A stretch of 64,000 bases of DNA, taken from positions 1 through 64,000 of the forward strand of contig NZ_LDQA01000040.1 of the NCBI RefSeq assembly GCF_001475935.1. The letters run 5' to 3'. This document shows, in pieces, positions 27,762 to 37,053 of this stretch (its first letter is position 1; the number at the start of each line of letters is the position of its first letter). Both the position numbers and the translations under genes were made by a program. The notes under the pieces were generated by a model that was not told the DNA's origin, made no database searches, and saw only the letters and a program-made list of their open reading frames with translations. This DNA comes from Aureimonas ureilytica. GTDB lineage: Bacteria > Pseudomonadota > Alphaproteobacteria > Rhizobiales > Rhizobiaceae.

Positions 27762-27925
27762 AGAGCGCCTAACTAAAATCTCGCGGGGTCGGCTGGTCGG
27801 GACATTTCGCCATGGCCTTCGTCGCGAATGCTCGCCGATGCCACCGGCATCGACTGCGCTTCGCTTCTCGTCCATAACGAAAATCCCTCGACCATCCTCC
27901 GCCCGGAGATTTTGTTAGGCGCTCT
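27762..27925. repeat. MITE-like copy G of the intergenic repeat family
   Basis: The 20-bp ends GAGCGCCTAACTAAAATCTC (27763-27782) and its near-perfect complement ending GTTAGGCGCTC (27906-27924) are flanked by TTA on both sides, like a 3-bp target duplication. The interior shares CGGGGTCGGCTGG, GAATGCTCGCCGATGC and GACTGCGC in the order seen in the copies at 2029 and 43814. No coding capacity. It separates kdpC from kdpD. Confidence 0.7.
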
Positions 27926-27978
27926 TAAAGAGGCGCCCTGCCGGACGCCTCCTGATTTCCAGAGATGACGCCCGCCGA

Positions 27979-28557
27979 TCAGCCCTTGGGCGCCAGCGCG
28001 TCCAATGCGAGATTGACGGCCAGCACATTGACGCGCGGCTCGCCCAGAAAGCCGAAGGTGCGCCCCGTCGTGTTCTGCGCGATCACGCGGCGGATCTCGG
28101 CCTCGGGCAGGGTGCGCGCCCCCGCGATGCGGGCCACCTGAAGCTCGGCATAGGCGGGCGAGACGTCGGGATCGAGGCCGCTGCCCGACGTCGTGATCGC
28201 GTCGGCGGGCAGGACACTCGCGCCTGTGGCGGAGCGCATCGCCTCGCCATCCGTCTTCAGGCGGTCGGCGAGCTTGGCGCTGGTCGGCCCGAGATTGCTG
28301 CCCGACGACGAGGACGCGTCATATCCGTTGCCTGTTCCGGCCGCGGAGGGGCGCGGCTGGAGATAGCGGGCTTGCGTAAAGCTCTGGCCGATGAGCGAGG
28401 AGCCGACCGCCTGTCCGTCCCGCATCACGACGCTGCCATGGGCCTGGGCGGGAAAGACAGCGCCGGCGATCGACGTCATGGTGAGCGGATAGAGGAGGCC
28501 GAGCAGGAGGGTGAAGCTTCCCAGAAGCGTCACGGCCGGGCGGAGTTGCGAAAGCAT
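27979..28557 (-). CDS. kdpC: Potassium-transporting ATPase subunit KdpC
   Basis: 192 residues. One N-terminal membrane helix (about residues 9-31) is followed by the KdpC domain with conserved GSSLIGQSF, YLQPRPSA, GSNLGPTSAKL, AITTSGSGLDPDVSP and the C-terminal VNVLAVNLAL. KdpC is thought to assist nucleotide binding by KdpB in the KdpFABC complex. It starts 20 nt after kdpB. Confidence 0.95.
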   Translation of the reverse strand: MLSQLRPAVTLLGSFTLLLGLLYPLTMTSIAGAVFPAQAHGSVVMRDGQAVGSSLIGQSFTQARYLQPRPSAAGTGNGYDASSSSGSNLGPTSAKLADRLKTDGEAMRSATGASVLPADAITTSGSGLDPDVSPAYAELQVARIAGARTLPEAEIRRVIAQNTTGRTFGFLGEPRVNVLAVNLALDALAPKG

Positions 28558-28577
28558 GGTTGAATCTCCTTCTGATC

Positions 28578-30632
28578 TCAGGCGAGGCCGAGGGCCGCGA
28601 CGGCCATGTCGATGAGCTTGATGCCGACGAAGGGCACCAGGATTCCCCCCAGGCCGTAGATCGCGAGGTTGCGGCGCAGGACGCTGGCCGCGTCCATCGC
28701 CCGGTAGGGCACGCCGCGCAGCGCCAGCGGGATCAGCGCCACGATCACCAGAGCGTTGAAGATCACCGCCGAGAGAATCGCGCTTTCGGGCGTCGCCAGA
28801 TTCATGACGTTGAGCACGCCGAGTTCGGGGATCGCGGCGATGAAGAGCGCGGGAATGATGGCGAAATATTTCGCGACATCATTGGCGATGGAGAAGGTGG
28901 TGAGCGAGCCGCGCGTCATCAGAAGCTGCTTGCCGATGCCCACGATCTCGATGAGCTTGGTCGGATCGCTGTCGAGATCCACCATGTTGCCCGCCTCGCG
29001 CGCGGCCTGCGTGCCCGTCTGCATGGCGACGCCGACATCGGCCTGGGCGAGGGCCGGCGCGTCGTTGGTGCCGTCGCCGCACATGGCGACCAGACGGCCC
29101 TGGCGCTGCTCGTTTCTGATGTAGTTCAGCTTGTCCTGGGGCGTGGCTTCCGCGATGAAATCATCGACGCCGGCCTCGCCCGCGATGGCGGCGGCCGTCA
29201 CCGGATTGTCGCCCGTCACCATGACGGTGCGAATCCCCATGCGGCGCAGCTCGGCGAAGCGCTCCTTGATGTCGGGCTTCACCACGTCCTTGAGATGGAT
29301 CACGCCGATGAAGCGGCCGTTTTCGGCCAGCCCCAGCGGCGTGCCGCCGGACTTGGCGATACGCTCCACCGCCTGACGGAACGCCTCCGGCTCCGCGACT
29401 TCGCGCCCCGCCGTTTCGCGCACGAAGCGCCTGATAGCGTCCACCGCGCCCTTGCGGATGACGCGCGTGCCGAGATCCACGCCCGACAGGCGCGTCGAGG
29501 CCGAGAAGGGGATGAACTCGGCCCCTTCGGGCTGCACCTCGGGAACGGCGACGCGATAGCTCTCACGCGCCAGAACCAGAATGGAGCGCCCTTCGGCCGT
29601 CTCGTCCGCCAGCGAGGCCAGAACCGCGATCTCGGCGGCTTCGGTCTCCGAAATGCCCTGCACCGCGACGAATTCCGAGGCCATGCGATTGCCGAAGGTG
29701 ATGGTGCCCGTCTTGTCGAGAAGCAGCGTATCGACATCGCCCGCCGCTTCCACCGCCTTGCCGGACATGGCCAGCACATTGTGGCGGATCAGGCGGTCCA
29801 TGCCGGCAATGCCGATGGCCGACAGGAGGCCGCCGATCGTGGTCGGGATCAGCGTGACCAGAAGCGCCACCAGGATCGGCACGGACACGGCCGCGCCGGA
29901 ATAGGCCGACAGGCCCGTCAGCGTCACCACCGCGATCAGGAAGATCAGCGTCATGCCGACCAGAAGGATGGTGAGCGCCAGCTCGTTCGGCGTCTTCTGC
30001 CGCTCCGCCCCTTCCACGAGCGCGATCATCCGATCGAGAAAGGACGAGCCGGGCGCGGCGGTGATGCGCACCACCAGCCAGTCGGACACGACCGTCGTGC
30101 CGCCGGTGACGGCCGAGCGGTCGCCGCCCGCCTCGCGGATCACGGGCGCGGACTCGCCCGTCACGGCCGCTTCGTTGACCGACGCGATGCCCTCGACGAT
30201 CTCGCCGTCGCCCGGCACGAGATCGCCGGTCTCGACCAGCACGAAGTCGCCGACCTTGAGGTCCAGCGCCGAGACGGGGGAGAGGGTCGTGCGGTCGGTG
30301 CGCGAGGCCATGCGCTTGGCCACCGTGTCCGTGCGGGCGCGACGCAGACTGTCGGCCTGCGCGCGCCCCCGCCCTTCGGCGATGGCTTCGGCGAAATTGG
30401 CGAACAGAACGGTGAACCAGAGCCAGGCCATGATCTGGCCGGTGAAGGCGAGCGGGTTGCCCGCCACGAGATCGCGCACGAACAGGACCGTCACCACGGC
30501 GGCGACGATTTCGGTCACGAAAATCACGGGGTTGCGCAGGAGGGCTGCGGGATTGAGCTTCTTGAAAGCGTCGATCGTGGCCCGGCCGATCAGATCGGGC
30601 CGGAAGGTGGAGGTTGCGGCTTTGGCAGCCAT
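28578..30632 (-). CDS. kdpB: Potassium-transporting ATPase ATP-binding subunit KdpB
   Basis: 684 residues, P-type ATPase. The phosphorylation site is [10 protein letters not shown], the actuator motif TGES is in [11 protein letters not shown], and the hinge [19 protein letters not shown] is intact. The transmembrane segments match KdpB. It couples ATP hydrolysis to potassium entry through KdpA. It follows kdpA after 113 bp that contain a long palindrome and a tandem duplication. Confidence 0.96.
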   Translation of the reverse strand: MAAKAATSTFRPDLIGRATIDAFKKLNPAALLRNPVIFVTEIVAAVVTVLFVRDLVAGNPLAFTGQIMAWLWFTVLFANFAEAIAEGRGRAQADSLRRARTDTVAKRMASRTDRTTLSPVSALDLKVGDFVLVETGDLVPGDGEIVEGIASVNEAAVTGESAPVIREAGGDRSAVTGGTTVVSDWLVVRITAAPGSSFLDRMIALVEGAERQKTPNELALTILLVGMTLIFLIAVVTLTGLSAYSGAAVSVPILVALLVTLIPTTIGGLLSAIGIAGMDRLIRHNVLAMSGKAVEAAGDVDTLLLDKTGTITFGNRMASEFVAVQGISETEAAEIAVLASLADETAEGRSILVLARESYRVAVPEVQPEGAEFIPFSASTRLSGVDLGTRVIRKGAVDAIRRFVRETAGREVAEPEAFRQAVERIAKSGGTPLGLAENGRFIGVIHLKDVVKPDIKERFAELRRMGIRTVMVTGDNPVTAAAIAGEAGVDDFIAEATPQDKLNYIRNEQRQGRLVAMCGDGTNDAPALAQADVGVAMQTGTQAAREAGNMVDLDSDPTKLIEIVGIGKQLLMTRGSLTTFSIANDVAKYFAIIPALFIAAIPELGVLNVMNLATPESAILSAVIFNALVIVALIPLALRGVPYRAMDAASVLRRNLAIYGLGGILVPFVGIKLIDMAVAALGLA

Positions 30633-30694
30633 GGAACGGATTCCTTGTGGTCGGCCCTTTGCGGAACCGACGAAGAATGGAGGACGGATCGGGG

Positions 30695-30720
30695 GGCGGC
30701 CCGGTTCGAACGGGGCCGCC
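30695..30720. repeat. Palindrome between kdpA and kdpB
   Basis: GGCGGCCC (30695-30702) and GGGCCGCC (30713-30720) flank GTTCGAAC, giving an almost perfect 26-bp palindrome. In the kdp mRNA it would form a strong hairpin just upstream of kdpB. No T-run follows, so it may stabilise the mRNA or attenuate rather than terminate. Confidence 0.5.
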
Positions 30721-30723
30721 TTG

Positions 30724-30757
30724 GCCAGTCAGAAGGTCTTGCCAGTCAGAACGTCTT
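30724..30757. repeat. 17-bp tandem duplication at the 3' end of kdpA
   Basis: GCCAGTCAGAAGGTCTT (30724-30740) is directly followed by GCCAGTCAGAACGTCTT (30741-30757), one mismatch. The second copy contains the kdpA stop and last codons; the first is a non-coding duplicate beyond it. It looks like a local slippage duplication. Confidence 0.7.
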
Positions 30758-32455
30758 GCCGGCGAGCATCTGCACCTGTTCGGCAATCGGGCCGAGGGCG
30801 AGGGCGGGGAAGAACTGGAGCCCGCCGAGGATCAGGATGATGCCGGCCAGAAGCCCGACGAAGAGCGGCCCATGGGTCGGGAAGGTGCCGGACGAGGGCG
30901 CGAGCTTGGGCTTGGCCGCGAGCGAGCCGGCAATGGCCAGCACCGGCACGATATAGGCGAAGCGGCCGAGCAGCATGGTGAGACCCAGCGTCGTGTTCCA
31001 CCAGGGCGAGTTCGCCGACAGGCCGCCGAAGGCCGAGCCGTTGTTGCCCGCGGCCGACGTATAGGCATAGTAGATTTCCGACAGGCCATGCGGGCCGGCA
31101 TTGCCGAGGCCGGCGAGCGCGGCAGGCAGAACGGCGGCCACGGCGGAAAAGCCGAGGATCGCGACGGGCAGGATCAGAATGGCGAGCATCGCCATTTTCA
31201 TTTCCTTGGCCTCGATCTTCTTGCCGAGATATTCGGGCGTGCGCCCGACCATGAGCCCGGCGATGAAGACGGAGATCACCGCGATCACCAGAATGCCGTA
31301 GAGGCCCGAGCCGACGCCGCCCGGCAGAACCTCGCCGAGCATGATGAGGACCATCGGCACCATGCCGCCGATCGGCGTGAAGGAGCCATGCATGGCGTTC
31401 ACCGCGCCGTCCGACAGGCCCGTGGTGACGGCGGCGAAGAGGCTGGAGGCGGCGATGCCGAAGCGGACTTCCTTGCCCTCCATGTTGCCGCCCGAGGGAT
31501 CGAGACCTGCCACGGAGAGAACCGGCGTTCCCTTCGCTTCCGCCCAGTAGCAGACGGCGGTGGCCGTCACGAGCAGGAGCCCCATCACCGACAGGATCGC
31601 GACGGCCTGCCTCCTGTCTGAGATCAGCCGGCCGAAGGCGAAGACGAGCGCCACCGAGACCACCAGCATCTGCCAGATGGTGAGCGCGTTGGAGAGCGGC
31701 GAGGGATTTTCGTAAGGGTGCGCCGAATTGGCATTGTAATAGCCGCCGCCATTGGTGCCGAGCTGCTTGATGGCGAGCTGCGAGGCGACGGGTCCGAGGG
31801 CGAGGGTCTGGTCGGCGCCTTCCAGCGTGCGCACCGTGGCGGTGGTTTCAAAGGTCTGCGGCGTTCCCATCGCGACCTGCGCGAGGCCGGTGACGATCGC
31901 GAGCGGCAGAAGCACGTAAAGAACGGCCCGCGTCGTATCGACGAAGAAGTTGCCGACCATCGCCGCGCCCGAGCGCGCGAAGGCGCGCACTAGCGCGAGC
32001 GCCACCGCGATGCCCATCGCGGCGGACAGGAAGTTCTGCACGGTCAAGCCGGCCATCTGGCTGAAGGGGCTGAGCGTCGTCTCGCCGCCATAGCTCTGCC
32101 AGTTGGTGTTGGTGACGAAGGAGACGGCGGTGTTGAAGGCCAGATCCGCCGACATGCCGGGAAAGCCCAGCGGGTTCAGCGGCAGAAAGGCCTGCGCGCG
32201 CAGGATGGCGTAAAGGAGCGCGAAGCCGCCCGCGTTGAAAGCCAGCATGGCGAGGCAATAGGCGAGCCAGCCCTGCTCCCTGGCCGGATCGATGCCGGCG
32301 AGGCGATACAGCCCGTGCTCGACAGGGCGCAGGATGGGCGAGAGAGGCGTGCGATCGCCCGCAAACACCTTGGACATATAGGTGCCGAGCGGAATCGCGA
32401 AGGCGACCACGGCCGCCAGAATGAAGAGGATTTGCAGCCAGCCGATAACGGTCAT
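30746..32455 (-). CDS. kdpA: Potassium-transporting ATPase potassium-binding subunit KdpA
   Basis: 569 residues with about ten membrane helices. Filter-related segments are visible: [21 protein letters not shown] and [13 protein letters not shown], plus [13 protein letters not shown], matching the four pore loops of KdpA. It forms the channel-like pore of KdpFABC. It lies 28 nt after kdpF. The last codons are duplicated as a 17-bp tandem repeat. Confidence 0.96.
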   Translation of the reverse strand: MTVIGWLQILFILAAVVAFAIPLGTYMSKVFAGDRTPLSPILRPVEHGLYRLAGIDPAREQGWLAYCLAMLAFNAGGFALLYAILRAQAFLPLNPLGFPGMSADLAFNTAVSFVTNTNWQSYGGETTLSPFSQMAGLTVQNFLSAAMGIAVALALVRAFARSGAAMVGNFFVDTTRAVLYVLLPLAIVTGLAQVAMGTPQTFETTATVRTLEGADQTLALGPVASQLAIKQLGTNGGGYYNANSAHPYENPSPLSNALTIWQMLVVSVALVFAFGRLISDRRQAVAILSVMGLLLVTATAVCYWAEAKGTPVLSVAGLDPSGGNMEGKEVRFGIAASSLFAAVTTGLSDGAVNAMHGSFTPIGGMVPMVLIMLGEVLPGGVGSGLYGILVIAVISVFIAGLMVGRTPEYLGKKIEAKEMKMAMLAILILPVAILGFSAVAAVLPAALAGLGNAGPHGLSEIYYAYTSAAGNNGSAFGGLSANSPWWNTTLGLTMLLGRFAYIVPVLAIAGSLAAKPKLAPSSGTFPTHGPLFVGLLAGIILILGGLQFFPALALGPIAEQVQMLAGKTF

Positions 32456-32483
32456 GGCACCTGCCTTTGAAGGATCGGACGGG

Positions 32484-32570
32484 TCAGAACCGCTCGGGAT
32501 GAACCAGAGCGAAGACGAGATAGAGAGCCAGCGCCAGCGCGACCGCGCCGCCCAGAACGAGGTCGAACAT
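32484..32570 (-). CDS. kdpF: K(+)-transporting ATPase subunit KdpF
   Basis: 28 residues, one membrane helix, [14 protein letters not shown] then [14 protein letters not shown]; the ending LxxPERF is typical of KdpF. KdpF is a small hydrophobic subunit that stabilises the Kdp complex. Its ATG lies 2 nt after the stop of a second tiny membrane ORF (TGACGATG), so the two are likely translationally coupled. Confidence 0.92.
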   Translation of the reverse strand: MFDLVLGGAVALALALYLVFALVHPERF

Positions 32571-32572
32571 CG

Positions 32573-32656
32573 TCAGGCCTGCCCGGCCCAGCGCGCATAG
32601 GCGCTCATCACGGCAAAGAAGCCCAGCCCCACGGCCAGGTAGAGAAGATCGAACAT
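32573..32656 (-). CDS. Tiny membrane protein ahead of kdpF
   Basis: 27 residues, MFDLLYLAVGLGFFAVMSAY followed by ARWAGQA. It has one hydrophobic helix and a short basic tail. An excellent ribosome-binding site, AAGGAGGG, lies 5 nt before the ATG, stronger than that of kdpF itself. It is the first ORF of the kdp operon. Similar tiny ORFs occur before kdpF in other bacteria to my recollection, but I know no assigned name or role. It may be an additional subunit or a leader controlling kdpF translation. Confidence 0.7.
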   Translation of the reverse strand: MFDLLYLAVGLGFFAVMSAYARWAGQA

Positions 32657-32951
32657 GCGAGCCCTCCTTTCGGGATCGCCGCTCAATTGGACCCGATCGG
32701 CATAAAGGCGCCATACGAATTTTCGGGCGGGGGCTCGGCCTGCCGTGTCCTATCGATGGGAGATACCGCCAGCTGAGGGAGCCCGCGAGAGGACATGGCA
32801 GGCTCGCGATCTCGCGCGGTCTGGCCGTCCCAGCCATGAGTTCGAAGGTCCGTGAAGCGGACCCGGAACGGCTCGGCACAGTATGCCGCGCCCACGCAAC
32901 GGGCGTCCGGTCCATGGTATGGACGTGGTGTCGAGGACAGGGGGAAACGGA
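32657..32951. promoter_or_regulatory. Divergent region with the kdp promoter
   Basis: 295 bp between the kdp operon (minus) and the ParB-like gene (plus). The KdpE-activated promoter should lie here, within the slightly AT-richer part at 32690-32720, but I could not identify a confident KdpE site or -10 box. Confidence 0.35.
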
Positions 32952-33689
32952 ATGTCGCGCATGAAGGGAATGGTCGTTTGGGGCGCGGTGCTGGCCGGTC
33001 TCGTCTTGCCGGCGCGGGCGGACGAGCCGCCTTGCTCGTCGCGCACGGCGGCGGGCCAAACCTGTGCCTGCGACGTGCGCGCGCTGCACCCCCTGCAGGG
33101 CGCCATCGGGAGGGACGAGGTCCGGCACAAGGCGGAGAAGATCCGCGACAAGCCGAACAAGGCGCGGCGCGAGCTGGAGGACGATCCGATCAAGATCGTC
33201 CGTGGCCCTGGTGATGAGTTCTATATCACCGATCATCACCATGGCGCGGCGGCCATGGCCTTGGCGGGCCAAAACATCGCCTCCTGCTCGGTCGTCCCGC
33301 GCCCCGCCTTCTCAACGCCCGAGGCCTTCTGGCGGGACCTGGCGCGGGATCATCTCGTCTGGCTGGAGGATCAGGACGGCCGTGCCATCACGCCCGCTGA
33401 TCTGCCGACATCGCTGGCCGACATGCCCGACGATCCCTATCGCAGCCTCGCGTGGCGTCTGCGCAAGGAGGGCGGCTATTGCCGCGCCGCGATGCGCCAG
33501 AAGGAATTCGCCGAGTTCCTCTGGGCCGACTGGCTGCGCCGGCAGCCCACGCTGCCCATCGACAAGGTGCGCCGCTCATCCAAAGCGATGGTGGACGAGG
33601 CCCTCGCTCTCGCGCGCAGCCCGGCCGCCCGCGCCCTGCCGGGCTTTATTGGCGACGAGCCAAATTCCTTTTCCTGCCCGGATGACTAA
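32952..33689 (+). CDS. Secreted ParB-like nuclease domain protein (PF08857 type)
   Basis: 245 residues. A signal peptide is evident (MVVWGAVLAGLVLPARA, about residues 7-23), so the protein is exported. The domain then reads VRALHPLQGAIGRDEVRHKA and later GDEFYITDHHHGAAAMALAG, matching the putative ParB-like nuclease family PF08857, which includes the family's HHH cluster. Two cysteines early in the mature part (CSS...CACD) might form a disulfide. GGGGGAAACGGA precedes the ATG. It stands alone between kdp and the monooxygenase operon. Function unknown. Confidence 0.75.
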   Translation: MSRMKGMVVWGAVLAGLVLPARADEPPCSSRTAAGQTCACDVRALHPLQGAIGRDEVRHKAEKIRDKPNKARRELEDDPIKIVRGPGDEFYITDHHHGAAAMALAGQNIASCSVVPRPAFSTPEAFWRDLARDHLVWLEDQDGRAITPADLPTSLADMPDDPYRSLAWRLRKEGGYCRAAMRQKEFAEFLWADWLRRQPTLPIDKVRRSSKAMVDEALALARSPAARALPGFIGDEPNSFSCPDD

Positions 33690-33727
33690 GCGCGCCTGAC
33701 GCAGCAGTCGCGACAGGCGCCCTTGGC

Positions 33728-35065
33728 TCAAGCGCCAAACGCCTTGCGTCGGTCGCCCAACCCGAACAGCTTATGGCGCAGCGTGCCCTCGCCATAGGCG
33801 GTCTTGTAGCGGCCGCGCGCCTGCAAGGCCGGCACGACGAAGCGGGTGAAATCGTGCCAGCATTCGGGCGCGACGGTGCGTGTCAGATTGAACCCGTCGA
33901 TCTCGCCCTCGTCGATCCAGCGGATCATCTCCTCGGCGACCGTGTCTCCCGAGCCGACCAGCAGGGGATAGCGCCCGCCGAGCTTCAGCCCATCGAGAAG
34001 TTGTCGCTTGGTGAGGCCCTTGCGCCGGGCTGCGGCGGTGGTGGATTGGATCGCGTTGGTCGGGCCATAGCTGATCTCGTCGTCCAGCCCATAGACCGAG
34101 AAGTCGATGCCGCTGCCGGCGGCGAAATGCGCGAGCCCCGCTTCCGGGCTGGCGTGGCTGACATAATCCTCCAGGAGGTCTTGCGCCTCGCCGTCCGTCG
34201 CGCCGGTCACCACGCTGAGGCCGACGAAAATCTTGATGTCGTCGGCGCGCCGACCGGCCGCGACAACGGCGGCGCGCAACTCCCGCGAGATGCGCCGGGC
34301 GGCGTCCGGGTCGGCGGCCGAGATGAAGACGCATTCGGCATGGCGCGCGGCGAAGCGCTGCCCGCGCCCCGAGCTACCGGCCTGAAACAGAACGGGCGTG
34401 CGCTGGGGCGAGGGCTCGCTGAGATGGGTGCCGCGCCCCTGGTAATACGGCCCGTCATGCTGGATTTCGTGGATCGCGCCGGGGTCGGCATAAACGCGCC
34501 CGGCCTTGTCTCGCCGAACCGCGCCGTCCTCCCAGCTCGTTTCCCAGAGCTTGGTGAGAAAGGCGAGATAGTCGTCGGCGCGGTCGTAGCGCTCGTCATG
34601 CTCGGCCATGGCGTCGCGGCCGACGGCGCGCGCCGCGCTGTCGAGATAGCCCGTCACGATGTTCCAGCCGATGCGCCCGTCCGTCAGATGGTCCAGCGTC
34701 GAGACGCGCCGCGCGAACGTATAGGGATGCTCCACCGCCGTGTTGACGGTGACGCCGAAGCCCAGATGCTGCGTCACCGCCGCCATCGCCGGCACGAGCA
34801 GCGTCGGGTCGTTGACGGGAAGCTGGATCGTCTCGCGCGCGGTGAGGTCGATCGAGCCCCCATAGACATCGTAGACGCCGACGATATCGGCGATGAACAC
34901 GGCGTCGAAGAGGCCCGCTTCCAGCGTTCGGGCGAGGTCCGTCCAGTGCGAAAGTTTGGTGTAGTCGGCCGAGCGGTCGCGCGGATGGGTCCAGAGCCCG
35001 TGATTGATATGCCCCACGCAGTTCATGGTGAAGGCGTTGAGAAGAATGGGCTTGGCGGCCGTCAT
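33728..35065 (-). CDS. NtaA/SnaA/DszA family FMN-dependent monooxygenase (first copy)
   Basis: 445 residues from the ATG at 35065 (GAGAAAG upstream). The luciferase-like TIM barrel shows the family opening LNAFTMNCVGHINHGLWTHP then FDAVFIADIVGVYDVY, the central VEHPYTFARRVSTLDHLTDG, RIGWNIVTGYLDSAARAVG and QRTPVLFQAGSSGRGQRFAA, which line the FMN and substrate pocket. Relatives need reduced FMN from a separate reductase, but none is encoded nearby. It is the last gene of an operon with a MetNIQ-type importer and is a paralogue of the divergent gene at 38272. Confidence 0.9.
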   Translation of the reverse strand: MTAAKPILLNAFTMNCVGHINHGLWTHPRDRSADYTKLSHWTDLARTLEAGLFDAVFIADIVGVYDVYGGSIDLTARETIQLPVNDPTLLVPAMAAVTQHLGFGVTVNTAVEHPYTFARRVSTLDHLTDGRIGWNIVTGYLDSAARAVGRDAMAEHDERYDRADDYLAFLTKLWETSWEDGAVRRDKAGRVYADPGAIHEIQHDGPYYQGRGTHLSEPSPQRTPVLFQAGSSGRGQRFAARHAECVFISAADPDAARRISRELRAAVVAAGRRADDIKIFVGLSVVTGATDGEAQDLLEDYVSHASPEAGLAHFAAGSGIDFSVYGLDDEISYGPTNAIQSTTAAARRKGLTKRQLLDGLKLGGRYPLLVGSGDTVAEEMIRWIDEGEIDGFNLTRTVAPECWHDFTRFVVPALQARGRYKTAYGEGTLRHKLFGLGDRRKAFGA

Positions 35066-35159
35066 GTCAGGCTTTCTCGGATCGCGCCGCGAGGGCGCGG
35101 CGGATGATCGGGCCATCCGCCTTGGTTCGTTTCGGGTGGGGAGTCGGCTTCGAAATGCG

Positions 35160-35813
35160 TCAGCGCTCGCGCAGCCGTCGCACGGCCCGGTCGCCCACGA
35201 ACTGCACGGCCGAGACGAGGGCGACCAGCACCACGATGACGACGAGCATCAAGGTCGTGTCGAAGCGCTGGTAGCCATAGCGGATGGCGAGATCGCCGAG
35301 CCCACCGGCCCCGACCGCGCCCGCCATGGCGGACGCGCCGATCATGGTGACGAGCGTCACCGTGAACCCGCCGACGAGGCCGGGCAGGGCTTCGGGCAGA
35401 AGCACGTGGCGGATGATGTGACGGCGGCGGCATCCCATCGCCTGCGCCGCTTCGATGAGGCCCGCATCCACCTCGCGCAGCGACACTTCCGCGATCCGCG
35501 CGAAAAAGGGCGTGGCGGAAATCGACAGCGGCACGATCGCCGCCCAGACGCCGATCGTGGTGCCCGTCAGAAACCGCGTCAGCGGCAGAAGCGCCACCAG
35601 AAGCACGATGAAAGGCGTCGCGCGGAAACCGTTGACGAGGGCCGAGAGGACGCGGTGCGTGAGCGGCGCGGAGACGATGCCGCCCGGCGCGGAGAGAACC
35701 AGAAACAGCGCCAGCGGAATGCCGGCGAGCAGCGCGATCGCGGCAGAGATGCCGACCATGGAGATCGTGTCGATCAGCGCCTGCTGAAGGCGGGCGATCA
35801 CGGCGTCAGACAT
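35160..35813 (-). CDS. metI: MetI-type ABC transporter permease
   Basis: 217 residues with five predicted membrane helices. Diagnostic MetI segments are [20 protein letters not shown], the EAA-like loop [20 protein letters not shown] and the C-terminal [19 protein letters not shown]. The start overlaps the MetN-type gene by 8 bp. Canonical MetI imports methionine, but the operon link to a flavin monooxygenase suggests another sulfur- or nitrogen-containing substrate. Confidence 0.88.
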   Translation of the reverse strand: MSDAVIARLQQALIDTISMVGISAAIALLAGIPLALFLVLSAPGGIVSAPLTHRVLSALVNGFRATPFIVLLVALLPLTRFLTGTTIGVWAAIVPLSISATPFFARIAEVSLREVDAGLIEAAQAMGCRRRHIIRHVLLPEALPGLVGGFTVTLVTMIGASAMAGAVGAGGLGDLAIRYGYQRFDTTLMLVVIVVLVALVSAVQFVGDRAVRRLRER

Positions 35814-36954
35814 ATCCGAGAACTTTCGTGTGGAGATCGGGGGTCTGGAGGTCGGGAAGGGTGATCGGCTCCCCCTCGCCCTCGTCGCCGAGCGTGGCCG
35901 CGACAAGGAGCCGGCCCTGGCTGTGCCCGCCGATCCGGTCGAGCGAGGCGTCCAGAAGGCGAAGGCCCTTCGGGAAATGGCGTGCGAGCAAGGCGAGGTC
36001 CGGCTCGGCGGTGCCGGCATAGCGCAGCTCGATGAGGGCTTGCGTGGTTTCGCCCCGGCGCGGCGCGGGCCGCAGAGACGCCGCCAGATCGTCCGGCAGC
36101 TGGCGCAGGAGCGGCTCCAGAAGCGCTTGGGTGGCGGGATGGCTGGGGCTTCCGAAAACCTGCCAGACGGGGCCGGTCTCGGCGACCTCGCCGCGCTCCA
36201 GCACCAGAACGCGGTCGCAGATCTCGCGGATGACGCTCATCTCATGGGTGATCAGGATGATGGTGAGCCCGAGGCGGCGGTTGATGTCCTTGAGCAGCGC
36301 CAGAATCTGAAGCGTCGTTTCGGGATCGAGCGCCGAGGTCGCTTCGTCGCAGAGCAGGATTTCGGGTCCCGAGACCAGCGCGCGGGCAATGCCGACACGC
36401 TGTTTCTGGCCGCCCGACAGGCGCGAGGGATAGCTCGTCTCCTTGCCCTCCAGCCCGACCAGCGCCAGCACCTCGGCCACCCGCCGGTCGATCTCCGCGC
36501 GCCCGACGCCGGCGACCACAAGCGGCAGCGCGACGTTCTCGCGAACCGTCTTGGCGGAGAGAAGATTGAAATGCTGGAACACCATGCCGACGCGGCGGCG
36601 AAAAGCGACGAGCGCGTCCGTGCCCAGCGCGGCGATATCCTCGCCATCCACGAGAACGCGGCCCTCGGTCGGCGCTTCCAGCCGGTTGACGAGGCGCAGA
36701 AGGCTGGACTTGCCCGCCCCCGAGCGCCCGATGATGCCGAAGATCGATCCTTCGGGAATGTCGACGTCGATCCCGCTCAGCGCCTTCACCTCACCGGCGG
36801 CCGCGCGGTAGGTCTTGCCGATCTTCTCGAAGCGAACCGAGCCGGCGCGGCGCGGCGCAGCGACGCCTTCCCGCAGCTTGCGCGCGGGGCGAGCGGCCGC
36901 CTCTCTCGGCTCGGCGGTCAGCGAGCGAGCGAGGGGGAAGAACATGTCCGTCAT
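35806..36954 (-). CDS. metN: MetN-type ABC transporter ATP-binding protein
   Basis: 382 residues from the ATG at 36954. About 38 residues precede the ATPase core and are unusually long. Motifs: Walker [11 protein letters not shown]-loop VFQHFNLL, signature [10 protein letters not shown], Walker [14 protein letters not shown]-loop ITHEMS. The C-terminal NIL domain (about 290-382) is the regulatory domain of MetN. Together with MetI and MetQ it powers import of methionine-like molecules. A hairpin repeat lies between it and the metQ gene. Confidence 0.9.
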   Translation of the reverse strand: MTDMFFPLARSLTAEPREAAARPARKLREGVAAPRRAGSVRFEKIGKTYRAAAGEVKALSGIDVDIPEGSIFGIIGRSGAGKSSLLRLVNRLEAPTEGRVLVDGEDIAALGTDALVAFRRRVGMVFQHFNLLSAKTVRENVALPLVVAGVGRAEIDRRVAEVLALVGLEGKETSYPSRLSGGQKQRVGIARALVSGPEILLCDEATSALDPETTLQILALLKDINRRLGLTIILITHEMSVIREICDRVLVLERGEVAETGPVWQVFGSPSHPATQALLEPLLRQLPDDLAASLRPAPRRGETTQALIELRYAGTAEPDLALLARHFPKGLRLLDASLDRIGGHSQGRLLVAATLGDEGEGEPITLPDLQTPDLHTKVLGYV

Positions 36955-36995
36955 GTCAGCGGCTCCGAACGAGAGGGGCATCCAACCGGCTGTCG

Positions 36996-37046
36996 GAGCC
37001 GGGGCCGAAACCTCGCGGGGTCGGCTGGAGGTTTCGTCCCCGGCTC
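36996..37046. repeat. Intergenic palindromic repeat element, short copy F (hairpin)
   Basis: GAGCCGGGGCCGAAACCTC (36996-37014) pairs with GAGGTTTCGTCCCCGGCTC (37028-37046), 18 of 19 positions, around the loop GCGGGGTCGGCTG. The loop matches the core of the copy at 27762. It begins 7 nt after the MetQ stop, between the binding-protein gene and the ATPase gene. Confidence 0.75.
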
Positions 37047-37053
37047 TCAAGCC

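Noticed and set aside
28560-30956. Open frame of about 800 codons on the plus strand
   Set aside because: Antisense to kdpB and the end of kdpA; the opposite strand has intact P-type ATPase motifs.
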